Assembly: GCA_002256395.1 (NCBI GenBank) | Contig: NKJG01000002.1 | Span: forward strand, 62,001-126,000 | Origin: Bacteroidetes bacterium B1(2017) | GTDB taxonomy: Bacteria > Bacteroidota > Bacteroidia > UKL13-3 | DNA: 64,000 nt | Reading direction: 5' to 3' | Shown here: positions 44,110 to 53,374 of the stretch, in pieces | How positions within the stretch are numbered: the stretch's first letter is position 1 | How the letters are laid out: each line of letters begins with the position of its first letter | Notes under the pieces: model-generated | What the model saw: the letters and a program-made list of their open reading frames with translations, nothing else | Databases searched by the model: none | What the model was told of the DNA's origin: nothing | Program-made: the position numbers and the translations under genes

Positions 44110-44353
44110 AGAAAGTGAAAGAGAAAGAGGTCCTTTTTTTCGTTGTGTCCATTGTGGTTCCTTCGACTCGCTCAGGATGACAACTACTCATATAAAGAAA
44201 ATGTTTCTTTAAAATAAAGGGAAGAGTAACCACAAAGGCCACAACGAGAAGAAGCACAACGGACACAAAGCGCGGTAGGAGGGGGAAGAAAGAGAAAGTG
44301 AAAGAGAAAGAGAAGGACCTCTTTCTCTTTCTGTTACTCTTTCTCTTTCTACT
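44101..44353. repeat. nested purine-rich inverted and direct repeats with REP-like core
   Basis: A purine-rich arm at 44101-44133 is complementary, with one small interruption, to 44315-44353. A 25-base part of the left arm is repeated directly at 44288-44312 and forms a perfect 13-bp hairpin with its neighbour. The middle contains CTTCGACTCGCTCAGGATGA (44162-44181), an intergenic element whose translation (CHPERVEG) appears in false genes of many bacteria. Any frame here is spurious. Confidence 0.75.
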
Positions 44354-44370
44354 CTACTGTCATGGTGAGT

Positions 44371-45861
44371 TTATCGAACCATAATCACCCACACATACTT
44401 ACATGGCGGATTATCTTGCAAAGCTTTTGGAATATGAACCACCAAGGTGTTTTCACTATTTGTGTAAGTTAGTTTTTGTTTTGAACCAAGGAGTGACACC
44501 TTTAGTCCTTTTTTAGGATCGCAGCTGGCAATGGTAATTTGCTCTGGCAGGGTGGTTTCGCCTTCTTTAGCCATGTAAAAATAGTAGCGTGTGCCATCGG
44601 CTTGTTGGGTCATGCATATATTGCCTTCTTTATAGGGCGCTAGGGTTTTGCTATTGTATATGGCTTCTTTGTTTATATCCATCCAGGCGCCGTATTCTTT
44701 TAGTAAATCATACGCACCTTGTTGCCATTCGCCTTCTGGGGTGGGGGCAATGTTTAATAAGAGGTTTCCGCCTTTGGCTACTATATCTACCAATAATTGT
44801 ATGCCTTCTCTGCCGCTCATATACTTGGCATCGCGGGTGTGCGACCAGCCTCCGCCCGATATAATGCAGCTTTCCCATGGGTAGGGAAGTTCTTTTTGGG
44901 GTACTCTGTTTTCTGGGGTAAGGTAGTTTTGGTTCACCCCATATACTGCTCTGTCTACTACAATAAGGTTGGGTTGTTTTACACGGGCCTTTGCTACCAG
45001 TTCATCCATACGAATATCTTGGTTTACAATGCGGTTTTTAAGGTAGCCATTGCTGGTGCTTTTAAGCTCGCCGGCATACCACTCGTCTATTTCTTTTTTG
45101 CTGGTTTTGCATACCCAGCCGCCATCTAACCAAAGTATATCCATTTTGCCATAATCGCTCATAAGCTCCATAACCTGATTGTGGGTATAGTTTATATACT
45201 TCTCCCATTGCTCTTTATTGGCTTCGGGCTCATAGTTTACATTTCTATCTCGGGCAGGGTATTTGGGGTCCCAGTAATAGGGGCTATGCCAATCGGGTTT
45301 AGAGAAATAAGCGCCCGTCCACATACCTTCTTTTCTAAAGGCACTAAACACCTCTTTGGCAATATTACTTTTAGGGTTGGTTGAATAGGGGCAAGCGCTA
45401 TCGGTAATTTTATAGTTGGTGTATTTGCTATCAAACATACAAAAGCCATCGTGGTGTTTGGTGGTAAATACTACATAGCGCATGCCTGCATTCTTGGCTG
45501 CCTTTGCCCAAACCGTTGGGTCAAACTTAGTGGGGTTAAAGGTGGTTTTTAAAGCCTCGTAGTCTTTTAAGTAGGTAAGGTAATTGTTGGGGTCAGAACC
45601 CATTTTGCGCTCGCACCAACCGTATTCCTCGGGGCATATCGACCATGATTCTACAATGCCCCATTGGCTATAGGTTCCCCAATGCATAAGCAAACCAAAT
45701 TTAATGTTTTGCCATTCTTTAATACGCGCCACAATTACCGGGTTGGTATCGTCTACATAACGCTCTGTTTCTGTTTGTGCGCTAAGCTGTGTAACAAATA
45801 AGAACACATACACGCTTAAGGTAAATAGGTATCTTGAGTAGGTAAATTTTGCCATATACAA
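44371..45861 (-). CDS. alpha-L-fucosidase (GH29), second copy
   Basis: The 496-residue protein has a signal peptide (FTLSVYVFLFVTQLSAQ). GH29 signatures follow: KFGLLMHWGTYSQWGIVESW, YVVFTTKHHDGFCMFDSKYTNY, GAYFSKPDW, and MDILWLDGGWV (nucleophile Asp), then GGNLLLNIAPTPEGEW. It is longer than the first fucosidase and clearly divergent, so it may belong to another GH29 subgroup with different linkage preference. A start two codons later (MAKFTYS) is equally possible. It stands divergent from the amide hydrolase, with no fucose catabolic genes beside it. Confidence 0.9.
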   Translation of the reverse strand: MYMAKFTYSRYLFTLSVYVFLFVTQLSAQTETERYVDDTNPVIVARIKEWQNIKFGLLMHWGTYSQWGIVESWSICPEEYGWCERKMGSDPNNYLTYLKDYEALKTTFNPTKFDPTVWAKAAKNAGMRYVVFTTKHHDGFCMFDSKYTNYKITDSACPYSTNPKSNIAKEVFSAFRKEGMWTGAYFSKPDWHSPYYWDPKYPARDRNVNYEPEANKEQWEKYINYTHNQVMELMSDYGKMDILWLDGGWVCKTSKKEIDEWYAGELKSTSNGYLKNRIVNQDIRMDELVAKARVKQPNLIVVDRAVYGVNQNYLTPENRVPQKELPYPWESCIISGGGWSHTRDAKYMSGREGIQLLVDIVAKGGNLLLNIAPTPEGEWQQGAYDLLKEYGAWMDINKEAIYNSKTLAPYKEGNICMTQQADGTRYYFYMAKEGETTLPEQITIASCDPKKGLKVSLLGSKQKLTYTNSENTLVVHIPKALQDNPPCKYVWVIMVR

Positions 45862-45919
45862 GTATACTTATTTTTTGCATATTGCGTTTAGGTTCGAACC
45901 GTACTTTTAAAAACAACTT

Positions 45920-46924
45920 ATGAAGAAATCTATTCTTACCACACTGCTTTTGTGTATAGCCATTCTACCTTCTTTTGCGTGTACCACCTTTGTAATGAAA
46001 CGCGGCAATGAGTTAGTTTTTGGGCGTAACCTCGATTGGGTTTCTGATAATGGAGTGATAGTAGTGAATAAACGCAATACCTCTAAAACCGCTATTGTAT
46101 TTGCACCCGATAAGGCCATGCAGTGGACGAGTAAGTATGGAAGTGTAACCTTTAATCAGTTTGGAAAAGAGTTTCCGTTTGGGGGTATGAATGAGCAGGG
46201 TTTGGTGGTAGAAATAATGCTAGCCAAAGCTAGTTACCCCTTGCCCGATGAGCGCCCAGCCTTAAACGAATTGCAGTGGATACAGTATCAATTAGATAAT
46301 TCGGCCTCTATTAAAGATGTGATAGAAAGTGATAAACTTTTGCGCATTAGCAAGATTAACCAAGACCTCCATTTTCTTATTTGCGATGCGGCTGGTAAGG
46401 TAGCTGTAATAGAGTTTATAGACCATAAAATGAAGGTGTATAAAGATCAAACCTTGCCTTACCCCGTTTTAGAAAACGATGTGTATGCTAGATCTTTGAG
46501 CAATATAAAAAGCAATACCTCTTGCAGGTTTACCAAAGCCGCGCATTTGGTTCAGAACTTTACGCCTTCTAATCCTACACCTATTGTAGACTATTCGTTT
46601 AGGATATTAGATGAGGTAATGCTGCGCGGCTCTTGGTCTATTGTATATGATATTACCAATAGAAGCATTCATTTTAGAACCGCCTCTAATAGGCAAGTAC
46701 GTAATTTTGATATGGCTACCTTTAATTTTAGTTGTGATGGTCCAACATACTTATACGATTTAGAGAATAATAGCAAGGGTACTATTAATGCCAAGTTTGG
46801 TCCTTACTCCGATTCTAAGAACCAAGAGAAAATGCAAGATGCCATGCGTACTAATTTAATTATTATGCCTAAGGAAATTAAGACACTATTTTATACCTAT
46901 GCTAGAACCTGCACCTGCTCTTAG
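45920..46924 (+). CDS. exported Ntn-type linear amide C-N hydrolase (penicillin V acylase/choloylglycine hydrolase family)
   Basis: The 334-residue protein has a signal peptide ending SFA, and the mature protein would begin with Cys (CTTFVMKRGNELVFGRNLDW). That is the N-terminal nucleophile of this family. GRNLDW, the conserved Arg/Asp turn, and NQFGKEFPFGGMNEQGLVVE, NSASIKDVI and VIEFID are all in place. Known members hydrolyse penicillin V, bile salts or acyl-homoserine lactones. The substrate here is unknown. A 13-base repeat with the palindrome GGTTCGAACC lies at both ends of the gene. Confidence 0.85.
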   Translation: MKKSILTTLLLCIAILPSFACTTFVMKRGNELVFGRNLDWVSDNGVIVVNKRNTSKTAIVFAPDKAMQWTSKYGSVTFNQFGKEFPFGGMNEQGLVVEIMLAKASYPLPDERPALNELQWIQYQLDNSASIKDVIESDKLLRISKINQDLHFLICDAAGKVAVIEFIDHKMKVYKDQTLPYPVLENDVYARSLSNIKSNTSCRFTKAAHLVQNFTPSNPTPIVDYSFRILDEVMLRGSWSIVYDITNRSIHFRTASNRQVRNFDMATFNFSCDGPTYLYDLENNSKGTINAKFGPYSDSKNQEKMQDAMRTNLIIMPKEIKTLFYTYARTCTCS

Positions 46925-46942
46925 GTTCGAACCAAACTTACT

Positions 46943-47431
46943 CTATGGCTGCTCTGCAAGTTCTTTTACTTTTTGGTTCATTAGGTTAAAGCCTTCCACC
47001 GTATTTACATCTAACATGCTTTTAAATAGGGGCACTAATATGCCTTTAAAGGTTTCGGCCTGAACCAAGGTAGTGCTGCCATCGCCATTATCTGTGAGGG
47101 TAAAGGAATGTTCGCCATCAAATAAACCGGGTATAAGTAAATGACCCAACCATCTAAATTCTTGGTTTGTGTTAAACACTAATACGGTAGGAGTAAAGCT
47201 CATGCCACTAGCATTGGGTGGTTCAATACGCGCTTTAATTTTTTTACCTACTATAGCTGGTCCTACAATAGATTTAATAAAAGGGTTCCAGCTAGGGTAG
47301 CTTTCAAAGTTTGTTAAGATGGCCCATACTTTTTGGGGCGAAGCTTGAATACGGATACTGGTTTTAATTTCTTTAGCCATGGTGGTGTTTAGAATAAGGA
47401 AGTTTACGAATAAGAATAAGATGCCTTTCAT
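46943..47431 (-). CDS. SRPBCC (polyketide-cyclase/START-like) protein with signal peptide
   Basis: The 162-residue protein has the SRPBCC pattern: IKTSIRIQASPQKVWAILTNFESYPSWNPF, then beta strands (ARIEPPNASGMSFTPTVLVFNTN, EFRWLGHL) and the C-terminal helix (MLDVNTVEGFNLMNQKVKELAE). The fold has a cavity for lipids or other hydrophobic ligands. The N-terminus (MKGILFLFVNFLILNTTMA) looks like a signal peptide, which is unusual for this family. An internal start at about codon 19 (MAKEIKTS) would give the usual cytoplasmic form. Confidence 0.82.
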   Translation of the reverse strand: MKGILFLFVNFLILNTTMAKEIKTSIRIQASPQKVWAILTNFESYPSWNPFIKSIVGPAIVGKKIKARIEPPNASGMSFTPTVLVFNTNQEFRWLGHLLIPGLFDGEHSFTLTDNGDGSTTLVQAETFKGILVPLFKSMLDVNTVEGFNLMNQKVKELAEQP

Positions 47432-47490
47432 GTTGTATTAATTACAGCACAAAGGTGAGGGCATGTGGCAGCTATTCCTCTTGATGTAAA

Positions 47491-48072
47491 TCAAGAACTT
47501 TGTTTCTTCCTAATTCGGCTAAATGTTTCGGGGGTCATACCCAAAATAGAGGCAATGTATTGCTGTGGTACCTGGTTAAACAGCTCTTTGTTTTGTTAGT
47601 AAAAGAACTCGTAACGTTCCTCGGCACTCATGCTAAGGTGACTAAATATTCTATCTTCTAACAAGGTAAAGCAACGTGCTAGAAACAACTTCTCAAGCCT
47701 ATTCCAATTAGGCATCCACTTCTCAATATGAATATAATCTTCGCGGCTAATAGTAAACAGTTCGGCATCGCTTAGGGCTTGTATAGTCCAACGTGCGGGT
47801 GTTTCAAATACAAAGCTGGCCAGGTCAACCACAAAATATCCCTTGCTCGAAATCCATTGGGTAATTTCCTTTTCGGGAGCGCTCACATAGATGCGCATTA
47901 AGCCACTTTGCACAAAACTTAACTTAGTACTCAAGTGCCCCGATTTTAAGAAGTAATCGCCTTTCTGAATAGTAGTAGGTTTAAAGAGTGCTACTATTTG
48001 TTGCAATTCGGTGGCCTCTACTACCCCAAAATACGATTTAATATAGTGCTCTAATTCGCTCGCCATATACAA
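47491..48072 (-). pseudogene. Crp/Fnr-family regulator with in-frame stop
   Basis: The frame from 48072 gives a cyclic-nucleotide-binding-like domain (QIVALFKPTTIQKGDYFLKSGHLSTKLSFVQSGLMRIYV) and a dimer helix up to MSAEERYEFFY. A TAA at 47596-47598 follows. The same frame continues without further stops as QNKELFNQVPQQYIASILGM and TPETFSRIRKKQSS to TGA at 47491, which is the normal HTH end of this family. One base change would restore the ~193-residue protein. As written it lacks the DNA-binding helix. Sequencing error or recent loss are both possible. Confidence 0.8.
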
Positions 48073-48086
48073 ATACGCTAAGGGTA

Positions 48087-51000
48087 TTACTTTAGGAGCT
48101 CAATTTTCTTCACTACACTAGCACCATTTGGCAGGCTTAGTTGCATTAGGTAAAAGCCATTTTCATAGGCACTTAAATCCATACTATGCTCTGTAGGTTC
48201 GGCCATAAACTCTTTAGCTAATAACCTTCCTTGCATATCATATACCTTAACAAAAAGGTTTGGTTCGGCACTGTTTAGCCATATTTTACCGCTTGTAGGG
48301 TTGGGATATATGCTTAATTGTTCATCCAAGCTTTGAGAGCTTAAACCTGTCATGGCATTTACCAAAACGTTTTTATACACCGTATCACCTTTGCAACCAT
48401 TGCCTGCTGTTTCAACTAATTTTAGTTGAGCATCGCCCTTAATTAACCAATATATGTTAATGGTATTTATGGTGCTGCTGCCCGAACCAAATGGGCATAT
48501 CCATAAATAGTTGGAGCCATTGGAGGGAGTGACAGAATAGGTTTCGGTGGTTTTTCTGTTTACAATGCTATCGCCAATAATAGCTGGGGTACTTGGGTTG
48601 TTTACCAGATACACAAATCTAATCATAGAATCGGAGCAAGCTCCAGTGCCACCCGAAACCAATTTTACCAAGTGCCTATTTTCAATGCTATTAGCAAAAC
48701 TCTTGCTCACACTCGCCGCTGTAGACGTATCGCTATTATCAAATTGCCACAAACGGTTTGGTGGGTTGGTACCATAGTTTGTAGTATCGGTAAATACAAA
48801 TGAATGTCCTCTAAAACATTGAATCAATTTATTGGTAGTAAAGCCCGCTCTTGGTCGTGCACCCACGGCAATAAATACGGCTGCAGAGGTATCTGTATAA
48901 ATTCCAGACGAAGCAATACGTTTGTACCAAGTGTTTTGAGTTAAGATAGGAGGGTTATAGTTTTTGCTAGTGTTGGTACCGCTAGCTGCAGCAAAATTAC
49001 TGGTTGCACTAGTGGTAGAACTTAGCCATAAATAGGTATAGGTTCCTGTACCTCCACCCGGTGTTTGCCCAATTAAGGGATCAGCCCAAGTACCGCTGCA
49101 AACGCTTTGGTTCGAACCTATACTATTATTAGTAATAGCGCCAATGGTTTTCTCTGGAATAAACACTTTAAAAATAAACACATCGCTATTTTGATACGTA
49201 GTTTGATAGGCACCTGTAGTGGCAATACCACTGTTGGATTTGGTATTCCCTGTAATATAAATTTCTCCTATTTTACTACAGGCTATTCCATATTCATTTT
49301 CTGCCCCAGCACCTCCATAATAACTAGCACCCTGTAATACACCTGCTGGGCTCAGCTTAGCAACAAAGGCATCGTAATCGCCGCCTTTTGTTTCTTGGTA
49401 GGCACCAGCTGTGGCTAAACCATTGGCAGATTTGGTATATCCACTTACCAAAATATTTCCATCTAAATCGCATACCACACCATAGGCATCATCTAAGCTA
49501 TCGCCACCTAAATAAGTAGCCCAAAGTTTAGAGCCAGTAGGACTATATTTTACCACAAACCCATCGTGCTCTCCACCGCCATAGGCAGGTTGGGTTGCAC
49601 CCGCAGTTGCCATGCCCGCCCAAGAAGTGGTTTGACCTGTTACAACAATATTATTATCTTTATCTGTTGAAATATAAAAGCCATAATCGGTAGCAATTCT
49701 TCCATGGTAAGTACCCCAAAGTAAGGTGCCATCTGTTGAGTATTTTCTAATATATACATCCGATCCTCCAGATAAAAACGATTGCGCACTACCGGTTGTG
49801 GCAATGGCACTAGAGGAGGCCGTTGAACCTGTTACAATCACATTGCCTGCCCGGTCAACACATGCGGCATAGCCATAATCATCGCCAGGTCCGCCTAAAT
49901 AGGTTGCCCAAGCAATGGTACCAGTAGGAGTAAATTTAGCCACATACGCCTCTTGTCCGCCACCCGCCCAAACTTGGTTGGCACCTGGTGTTGCGGTACC
50001 CCCGCATCCAGTAACAAATACATATCCTAATGAATCGCAAGCCAAGCCATAGGCATAATTTGGAATAGAAGTATTTTCCCAAAGGAAGGCGCCGGCACTT
50101 GTAAACTTTACTACATAGCTCCCGCCGGCCGCAAAAATATTACCCGCCCAATCGGTTGCTGTGGCATAAAACAAAGCAGCTCCTCCATAATAATAGGTAC
50201 ACCAAATAGGAACTAAACTTGAATCGAGTTTGCAAATAAACCCTTCGTAATTCCCTGCAATAATGGTGGTTTTATACGCGCCTGCAGTGGCAACATTGCT
50301 CACAGAGCTACTGTTTCCAACTATAATTACATTTCCATTTGTATCGGTGGTAACAGCTCTTCCTAAATCTTGTAAGGCACCGCCAAAGTAGGTTCCTATT
50401 GGGGTTGGGTCAATAATCAGGTCTAATTTTGGGTTGTAGCTTGGGCAGCTTAAGCCATATTTATTTGAACCCAATGAAACAAAGAAGGCCGAAACATCTG
50501 TAATTCCATCAGAGGGGTTGGCATAATCTATTTGGTAACTAAGCGGAATAGATTCTAGTAAGTTTCCAAAATCTGTTTCCAGAATAATCGCTCCATTGGC
50601 ATCCAGCCTAGTTTTATTGGCACCTAATATGTTTAATTGTATCTGGTTTATAGAGGCGCCATTATGTAAGATAAAATTATATTTAAACCCATTATCAAGA
50701 CTTGGGTCAATTAAAAATTCAATATCAATATTGGGATAAATACTTTGGTAAACTACTTTTTGATAATGGTTAATACCTTCATAGGAACTTGGGAATTCAC
50801 CCGTACTATGAAAGTTTAATACATCTGGAGCTGCATTTACAGGTGTAATTTGAGGAGTAGATGCACCAATAAACGAAATGTCTATTCTTTGTATCAGCTT
50901 TTGAAAGGAAGGAGGAGGAGTACCATATTTAAAAGGACCCTTTGGCGCAGGTGAAGATTGGGTTTGAGTATCTGTTTGGCACCTATACAATTCATATGAA

Positions 51001-51224
51001 AAGCCATCGTTTCTAAGTTGCACATTAAGGGTTGATCCAAAAAACACATAGGTAACATCTAAGTTCTTCTGATTATCCTGATCAACAAATTGCCCTTTAT
51101 TTTCAATAAACCCACGTTTAGAGTTTAATACACCATTGGTTCCTGCAGCAATGGTTATTTTAGATAGCACTACCATCTGCCATACCACTATTAAAAGTAC
51201 TAATTGAGCTTTGTTTAACCGCAT
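48087..51224 (-). CDS. SBBP-repeat beta-propeller protein with T9SS type A sorting domain
   Basis: The protein is about 1045 residues from the ATG at 51224 (MRLNKAQLVLLIVVWQM, a usable signal). A few codons upstream are also open. It has an N-terminal conserved region (RGFIENKGQFVDQ...DVTYVFFG), then many SBBP repeats of ~55 residues (G..YVAKF.P.G...W.TYLGG...D.....DGNI.VTG.T.S), a PKD-like segment (AGFTTNKLIQCFRGHSFVFTD) and the type A tail (IYPNPTSGKIWLNS...GFYLMQLSLPNG). It is exported and probably surface-bound via T9SS. Function unknown. It lies 14 bases upstream of the broken regulator gene. Confidence 0.9.
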   Translation of the reverse strand: MRLNKAQLVLLIVVWQMVVLSKITIAAGTNGVLNSKRGFIENKGQFVDQDNQKNLDVTYVFFGSTLNVQLRNDGFSYELYRCQTDTQTQSSPAPKGPFKYGTPPPSFQKLIQRIDISFIGASTPQITPVNAAPDVLNFHSTGEFPSSYEGINHYQKVVYQSIYPNIDIEFLIDPSLDNGFKYNFILHNGASINQIQLNILGANKTRLDANGAIILETDFGNLLESIPLSYQIDYANPSDGITDVSAFFVSLGSNKYGLSCPSYNPKLDLIIDPTPIGTYFGGALQDLGRAVTTDTNGNVIIVGNSSSVSNVATAGAYKTTIIAGNYEGFICKLDSSLVPIWCTYYYGGAALFYATATDWAGNIFAAGGSYVVKFTSAGAFLWENTSIPNYAYGLACDSLGYVFVTGCGGTATPGANQVWAGGGQEAYVAKFTPTGTIAWATYLGGPGDDYGYAACVDRAGNVIVTGSTASSSAIATTGSAQSFLSGGSDVYIRKYSTDGTLLWGTYHGRIATDYGFYISTDKDNNIVVTGQTTSWAGMATAGATQPAYGGGEHDGFVVKYSPTGSKLWATYLGGDSLDDAYGVVCDLDGNILVSGYTKSANGLATAGAYQETKGGDYDAFVAKLSPAGVLQGASYYGGAGAENEYGIACSKIGEIYITGNTKSNSGIATTGAYQTTYQNSDVFIFKVFIPEKTIGAITNNSIGSNQSVCSGTWADPLIGQTPGGGTGTYTYLWLSSTTSATSNFAAASGTNTSKNYNPPILTQNTWYKRIASSGIYTDTSAAVFIAVGARPRAGFTTNKLIQCFRGHSFVFTDTTNYGTNPPNRLWQFDNSDTSTAASVSKSFANSIENRHLVKLVSGGTGACSDSMIRFVYLVNNPSTPAIIGDSIVNRKTTETYSVTPSNGSNYLWICPFGSGSSTINTINIYWLIKGDAQLKLVETAGNGCKGDTVYKNVLVNAMTGLSSQSLDEQLSIYPNPTSGKIWLNSAEPNLFVKVYDMQGRLLAKEFMAEPTEHSMDLSAYENGFYLMQLSLPNGASVVKKIELLK

Positions 51225-51456
51225 TTTTATAGGTACCATAAGATACAAAGTAACACAATTTAAGTGTAATATTATATGCTATGTGGTTCTGTTAAGTTTT
51301 AGGCAATTTGGCCAAACTACCTTGTTTATTGGTGCCAACACAACTTTGTGGAAATAAATCCGGTTTCCTGCATAAAGTTTCGCGCTCAATAACTTGGTTA
51401 TGAGGGCATCCATTTATTTTTGTGGAGAACTAAAACTAGAATATATGAAAATAAAT

Positions 51457-51487
51457 GTTGCACTATCGGATAACTTTACTATCTTTG
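51457..51487 (+). promoter_or_regulatory. promoter of the 51.5-kb toxin-antitoxin operon
   Basis: TATCTTTG at 51480-51487 matches TAnnTTTG, and a TGTTG -33-like element lies about 20 bases upstream. The ATG at 51497 is only 9 bases further, so the mRNA would have a very short leader. Confidence 0.5.
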
Positions 51488-51496
51488 TTGAGAATT

Positions 51497-51844
51497 ATGG
51501 CTGAGAAAGTTAGAACCCTGTTTTTCTTTGACAGCTATTTTAATGAGTTTTTTGTTAGGCAAAGGCAAAAAGTCAAGGATAAAATTATTTGGACTTTGCG
51601 TTTAATAGAAACTCAACATCAAATTCCAGTTGAATACCTTAAACATCTTGAAGGCTGTGATGGTTTATATGAGATAAGGATTCAGCATGGAAGTGATATT
51701 TTTAGAGTGTTTTGTGTTTTTGATGAAGGTAAAATAATTGTGTTATTAAATGGCTTTCAAAAGAAATCTCAAAAAACACCGAGAAACGAAATTGATTTAG
51801 CACTTAAAATAAAACAAGAGTATGAAAACAGCAAACGGTCTTAA
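51497..51844 (+). CDS. RelE/HigB-like toxin (Gp49-like)
   Basis: The 115-residue protein starts at the ATG after the promoter (MAEKVRTLFFFDSYFNEFF). It has the phage Gp49-like/RelE pattern: VKDKIIWTLRLIETQHQIPVEYLKHLEGCDGLYEIRIQHGSDIFRVFCVF, then IIVLLNGFQKKSQKTPRNEIDLALKIKQEY. These are ribosome-dependent mRNA endonucleases. It overlaps the antitoxin gene by 23 bases, the usual HigBA-type order with the toxin first. Upstream codons (MLHYRIT...) lie in the promoter and are not coding. Confidence 0.88.
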   Translation: MAEKVRTLFFFDSYFNEFFVRQRQKVKDKIIWTLRLIETQHQIPVEYLKHLEGCDGLYEIRIQHGSDIFRVFCVFDEGKIIVLLNGFQKKSQKTPRNEIDLALKIKQEYENSKRS

Positions 51845-52124
51845 ATCATTAGACCAATTTATTGAAGAAGAATACGGCCCAAAAGGGAAGGCAAAAAGAG
51901 ATGCCTTTGAGGCCGGTTATGAAGAATTTAAAATTGGGTATTTGCTACAACAAGCCCGTTTAAAAAAAGGCCTTACCCAAAGTGAGCTTGCCGAGAAATG
52001 CGGCACCAACAAAGGGTATATCTCTAAAATAGAAAATGATATAAAAGAAGTACGCCTTTCAACCTTACAAAAAATTGTTGAGCTAGGTTTAGGAGGAAGA
52101 TTAGAGCTTACAATTAAATTGTAA
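51822..52124 (+). CDS. XRE-family antitoxin
   Basis: The 100-residue protein has an HTH (about 40-75: LLQQARLKKGLTQSELAEKCGTNKGYISKIENDIKEVRLSTLQKIVELGL) and an N-terminal toxin-binding segment (LKSLDQFIEEEYGPKGKAKRDAFEAGYEEF). It pairs with the overlapping toxin gene and probably represses the shared promoter. It matches HigA-type antitoxins in size. Confidence 0.88.
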   Translation: MKTANGLKSLDQFIEEEYGPKGKAKRDAFEAGYEEFKIGYLLQQARLKKGLTQSELAEKCGTNKGYISKIENDIKEVRLSTLQKIVELGLGGRLELTIKL

Positions 52125-52141
52125 TTTAGTATCTTGCCTGC

Positions 52142-52855
52142 TTGAAACAAGTACTCGCTTTCTGTTTTCTACACCTTATGTGCTTGGGAATAGCAAACGC
52201 TCAAACGCGAGTCTATTTATTTCCTGGGCAAGGCTCAGATGCAAGGTTGTTTTCAAAAATCAAACTCGATTCTAGCTTTGTATTAATTCCAATATTATAC
52301 TCCGAACCAGCCAAAGGGGCAACTCTAGCTAGTTATGCTCAAACACTAAAAAATCAAATAGATACCAATGGTGCTTATTGTTTTATTGGTGTATCCATGG
52401 GTGGCATGATTTGTTCTGAGCTTTCAGATTATTTGAACCCAAGTAAGGTTATTATTATTTCAAGTGCAAAATCAACTACTGAATTACCTTTTCGATATCG
52501 GTTTCAAAAAGTAATTCCCTTGTATAAATTAGTTCCTAAAGGTTTGGTAAAGGAAGGTGCTCAAATGCTACAACCACTTGTTGAACCAGATAGAAATGCC
52601 AATAAAGAAGTATTTAAAAGCATGTTGGCCAGCAAAAGTTCTACCTATTATAAACGCACAGTAAGCATGATCATAGAGTGGGATAGGGTAGAAAAAAACG
52701 CAAAGATTATTCAAATTCATGGCACCAATGATCATACCATTCCAATTAGAAATGTACAGGCAAATTATACTTTAGAGGGTGGCTCGCATATGATGACACT
52801 CACGCGAGGCGAAGAGTTAAATACACTCTTATTGGAAATATTAACTGCTAAATAA
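52142..52855 (+). CDS. exported alpha/beta hydrolase
   Basis: The 237-residue protein has a TTG start (KQVLAFCFLHLMCLGIANAQ is a good signal peptide), since no in-frame ATG lies nearby. The core contains VYLFPGQGSDARLF (oxyanion loop), CFIGVSMGGMICSE (nucleophile Ser in GVSMGG), IIQIHGTNDHTIPI (Asp) and LEGGSHMMTLTR (His). The catalytic triad is complete. It is a lipase/esterase-like exported enzyme of unknown substrate. It follows the antitoxin after 17 bases. Confidence 0.78.
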   Translation: MKQVLAFCFLHLMCLGIANAQTRVYLFPGQGSDARLFSKIKLDSSFVLIPILYSEPAKGATLASYAQTLKNQIDTNGAYCFIGVSMGGMICSELSDYLNPSKVIIISSAKSTTELPFRYRFQKVIPLYKLVPKGLVKEGAQMLQPLVEPDRNANKEVFKSMLASKSSTYYKRTVSMIIEWDRVEKNAKIIQIHGTNDHTIPIRNVQANYTLEGGSHMMTLTRGEELNTLLLEILTAK

Positions 52856-52865
52856 ATGGTTTCGT

Positions 52866-53354
52866 ATGCTTGTTCCCGAAATTAGAAATGTATCTCCTAA
52901 AAAGCTACTTGGGATGAAGTTGCAAATGAATTATGCCAATAATACTACGGGTAAATTATGGCAAAGCTTTATGCCTAGGCGCCATGAAATACCCAATACA
53001 CTTAACCAGAGCTTATACTCATTGCAGGTTTATCCTCCAACTTTTTCGTTTGCAGATGCCCAAGCCAACTTTGAAAAATGGGCAGCGGTGGAAGTGAATT
53101 CCTCTGAAAATATTCCTTTAGGCATGGAAGCTTTTACCTTAGAAGGTGGTTTGTATGCGGTGTTCGTATACCAAGGTTTATCAAGTGATACCCGCATTTT
53201 TGAGTATATCTTTAAAACCTGGTTACCTGCTTCAGACTATACCTTAGACAACAGACCACATTTTGAATTATTAGACCATCGCTACAAAAACAACGACCCA
53301 AGTTCGGAGGAGGAGATTTGGATTCCTATTAAATTGAAACCAAGTACGAGTTAA
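52866..53354 (+). CDS. GyrI-like effector-binding protein
   Basis: The 162-residue protein has the GyrI/AraC effector-binding layout: IRNVSPKKLLGMKLQMNYAN at the start, LWQSFMPRRHEI, AAVEVNSSENIPLGMEAFTLEGGLYAVFVYQG, and FKTWLPASDYTLDNRPHFELL at the end. Such stand-alone domains bind hydrophobic or cationic small molecules and can protect enzymes such as DNA gyrase. The partner is unknown. It begins 10 bases after the hydrolase gene. Confidence 0.85.
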   Translation: MLVPEIRNVSPKKLLGMKLQMNYANNTTGKLWQSFMPRRHEIPNTLNQSLYSLQVYPPTFSFADAQANFEKWAAVEVNSSENIPLGMEAFTLEGGLYAVFVYQGLSSDTRIFEYIFKTWLPASDYTLDNRPHFELLDHRYKNNDPSSEEEIWIPIKLKPSTS

Positions 53355-53374
53355 TTTTTGTTATTTTTACCGCC

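Noticed and set aside
44081..44266. 61-codon minus-strand frame with CHPERVEG
   Set aside because: This is the well-known false translation of a dispersed intergenic repeat and sits inside inverted repeats.
45891..45900. tRNA T-loop-like GGTTCGAACC
   Set aside because: No cloverleaf can be formed around it or its other copies. It is a short palindrome.
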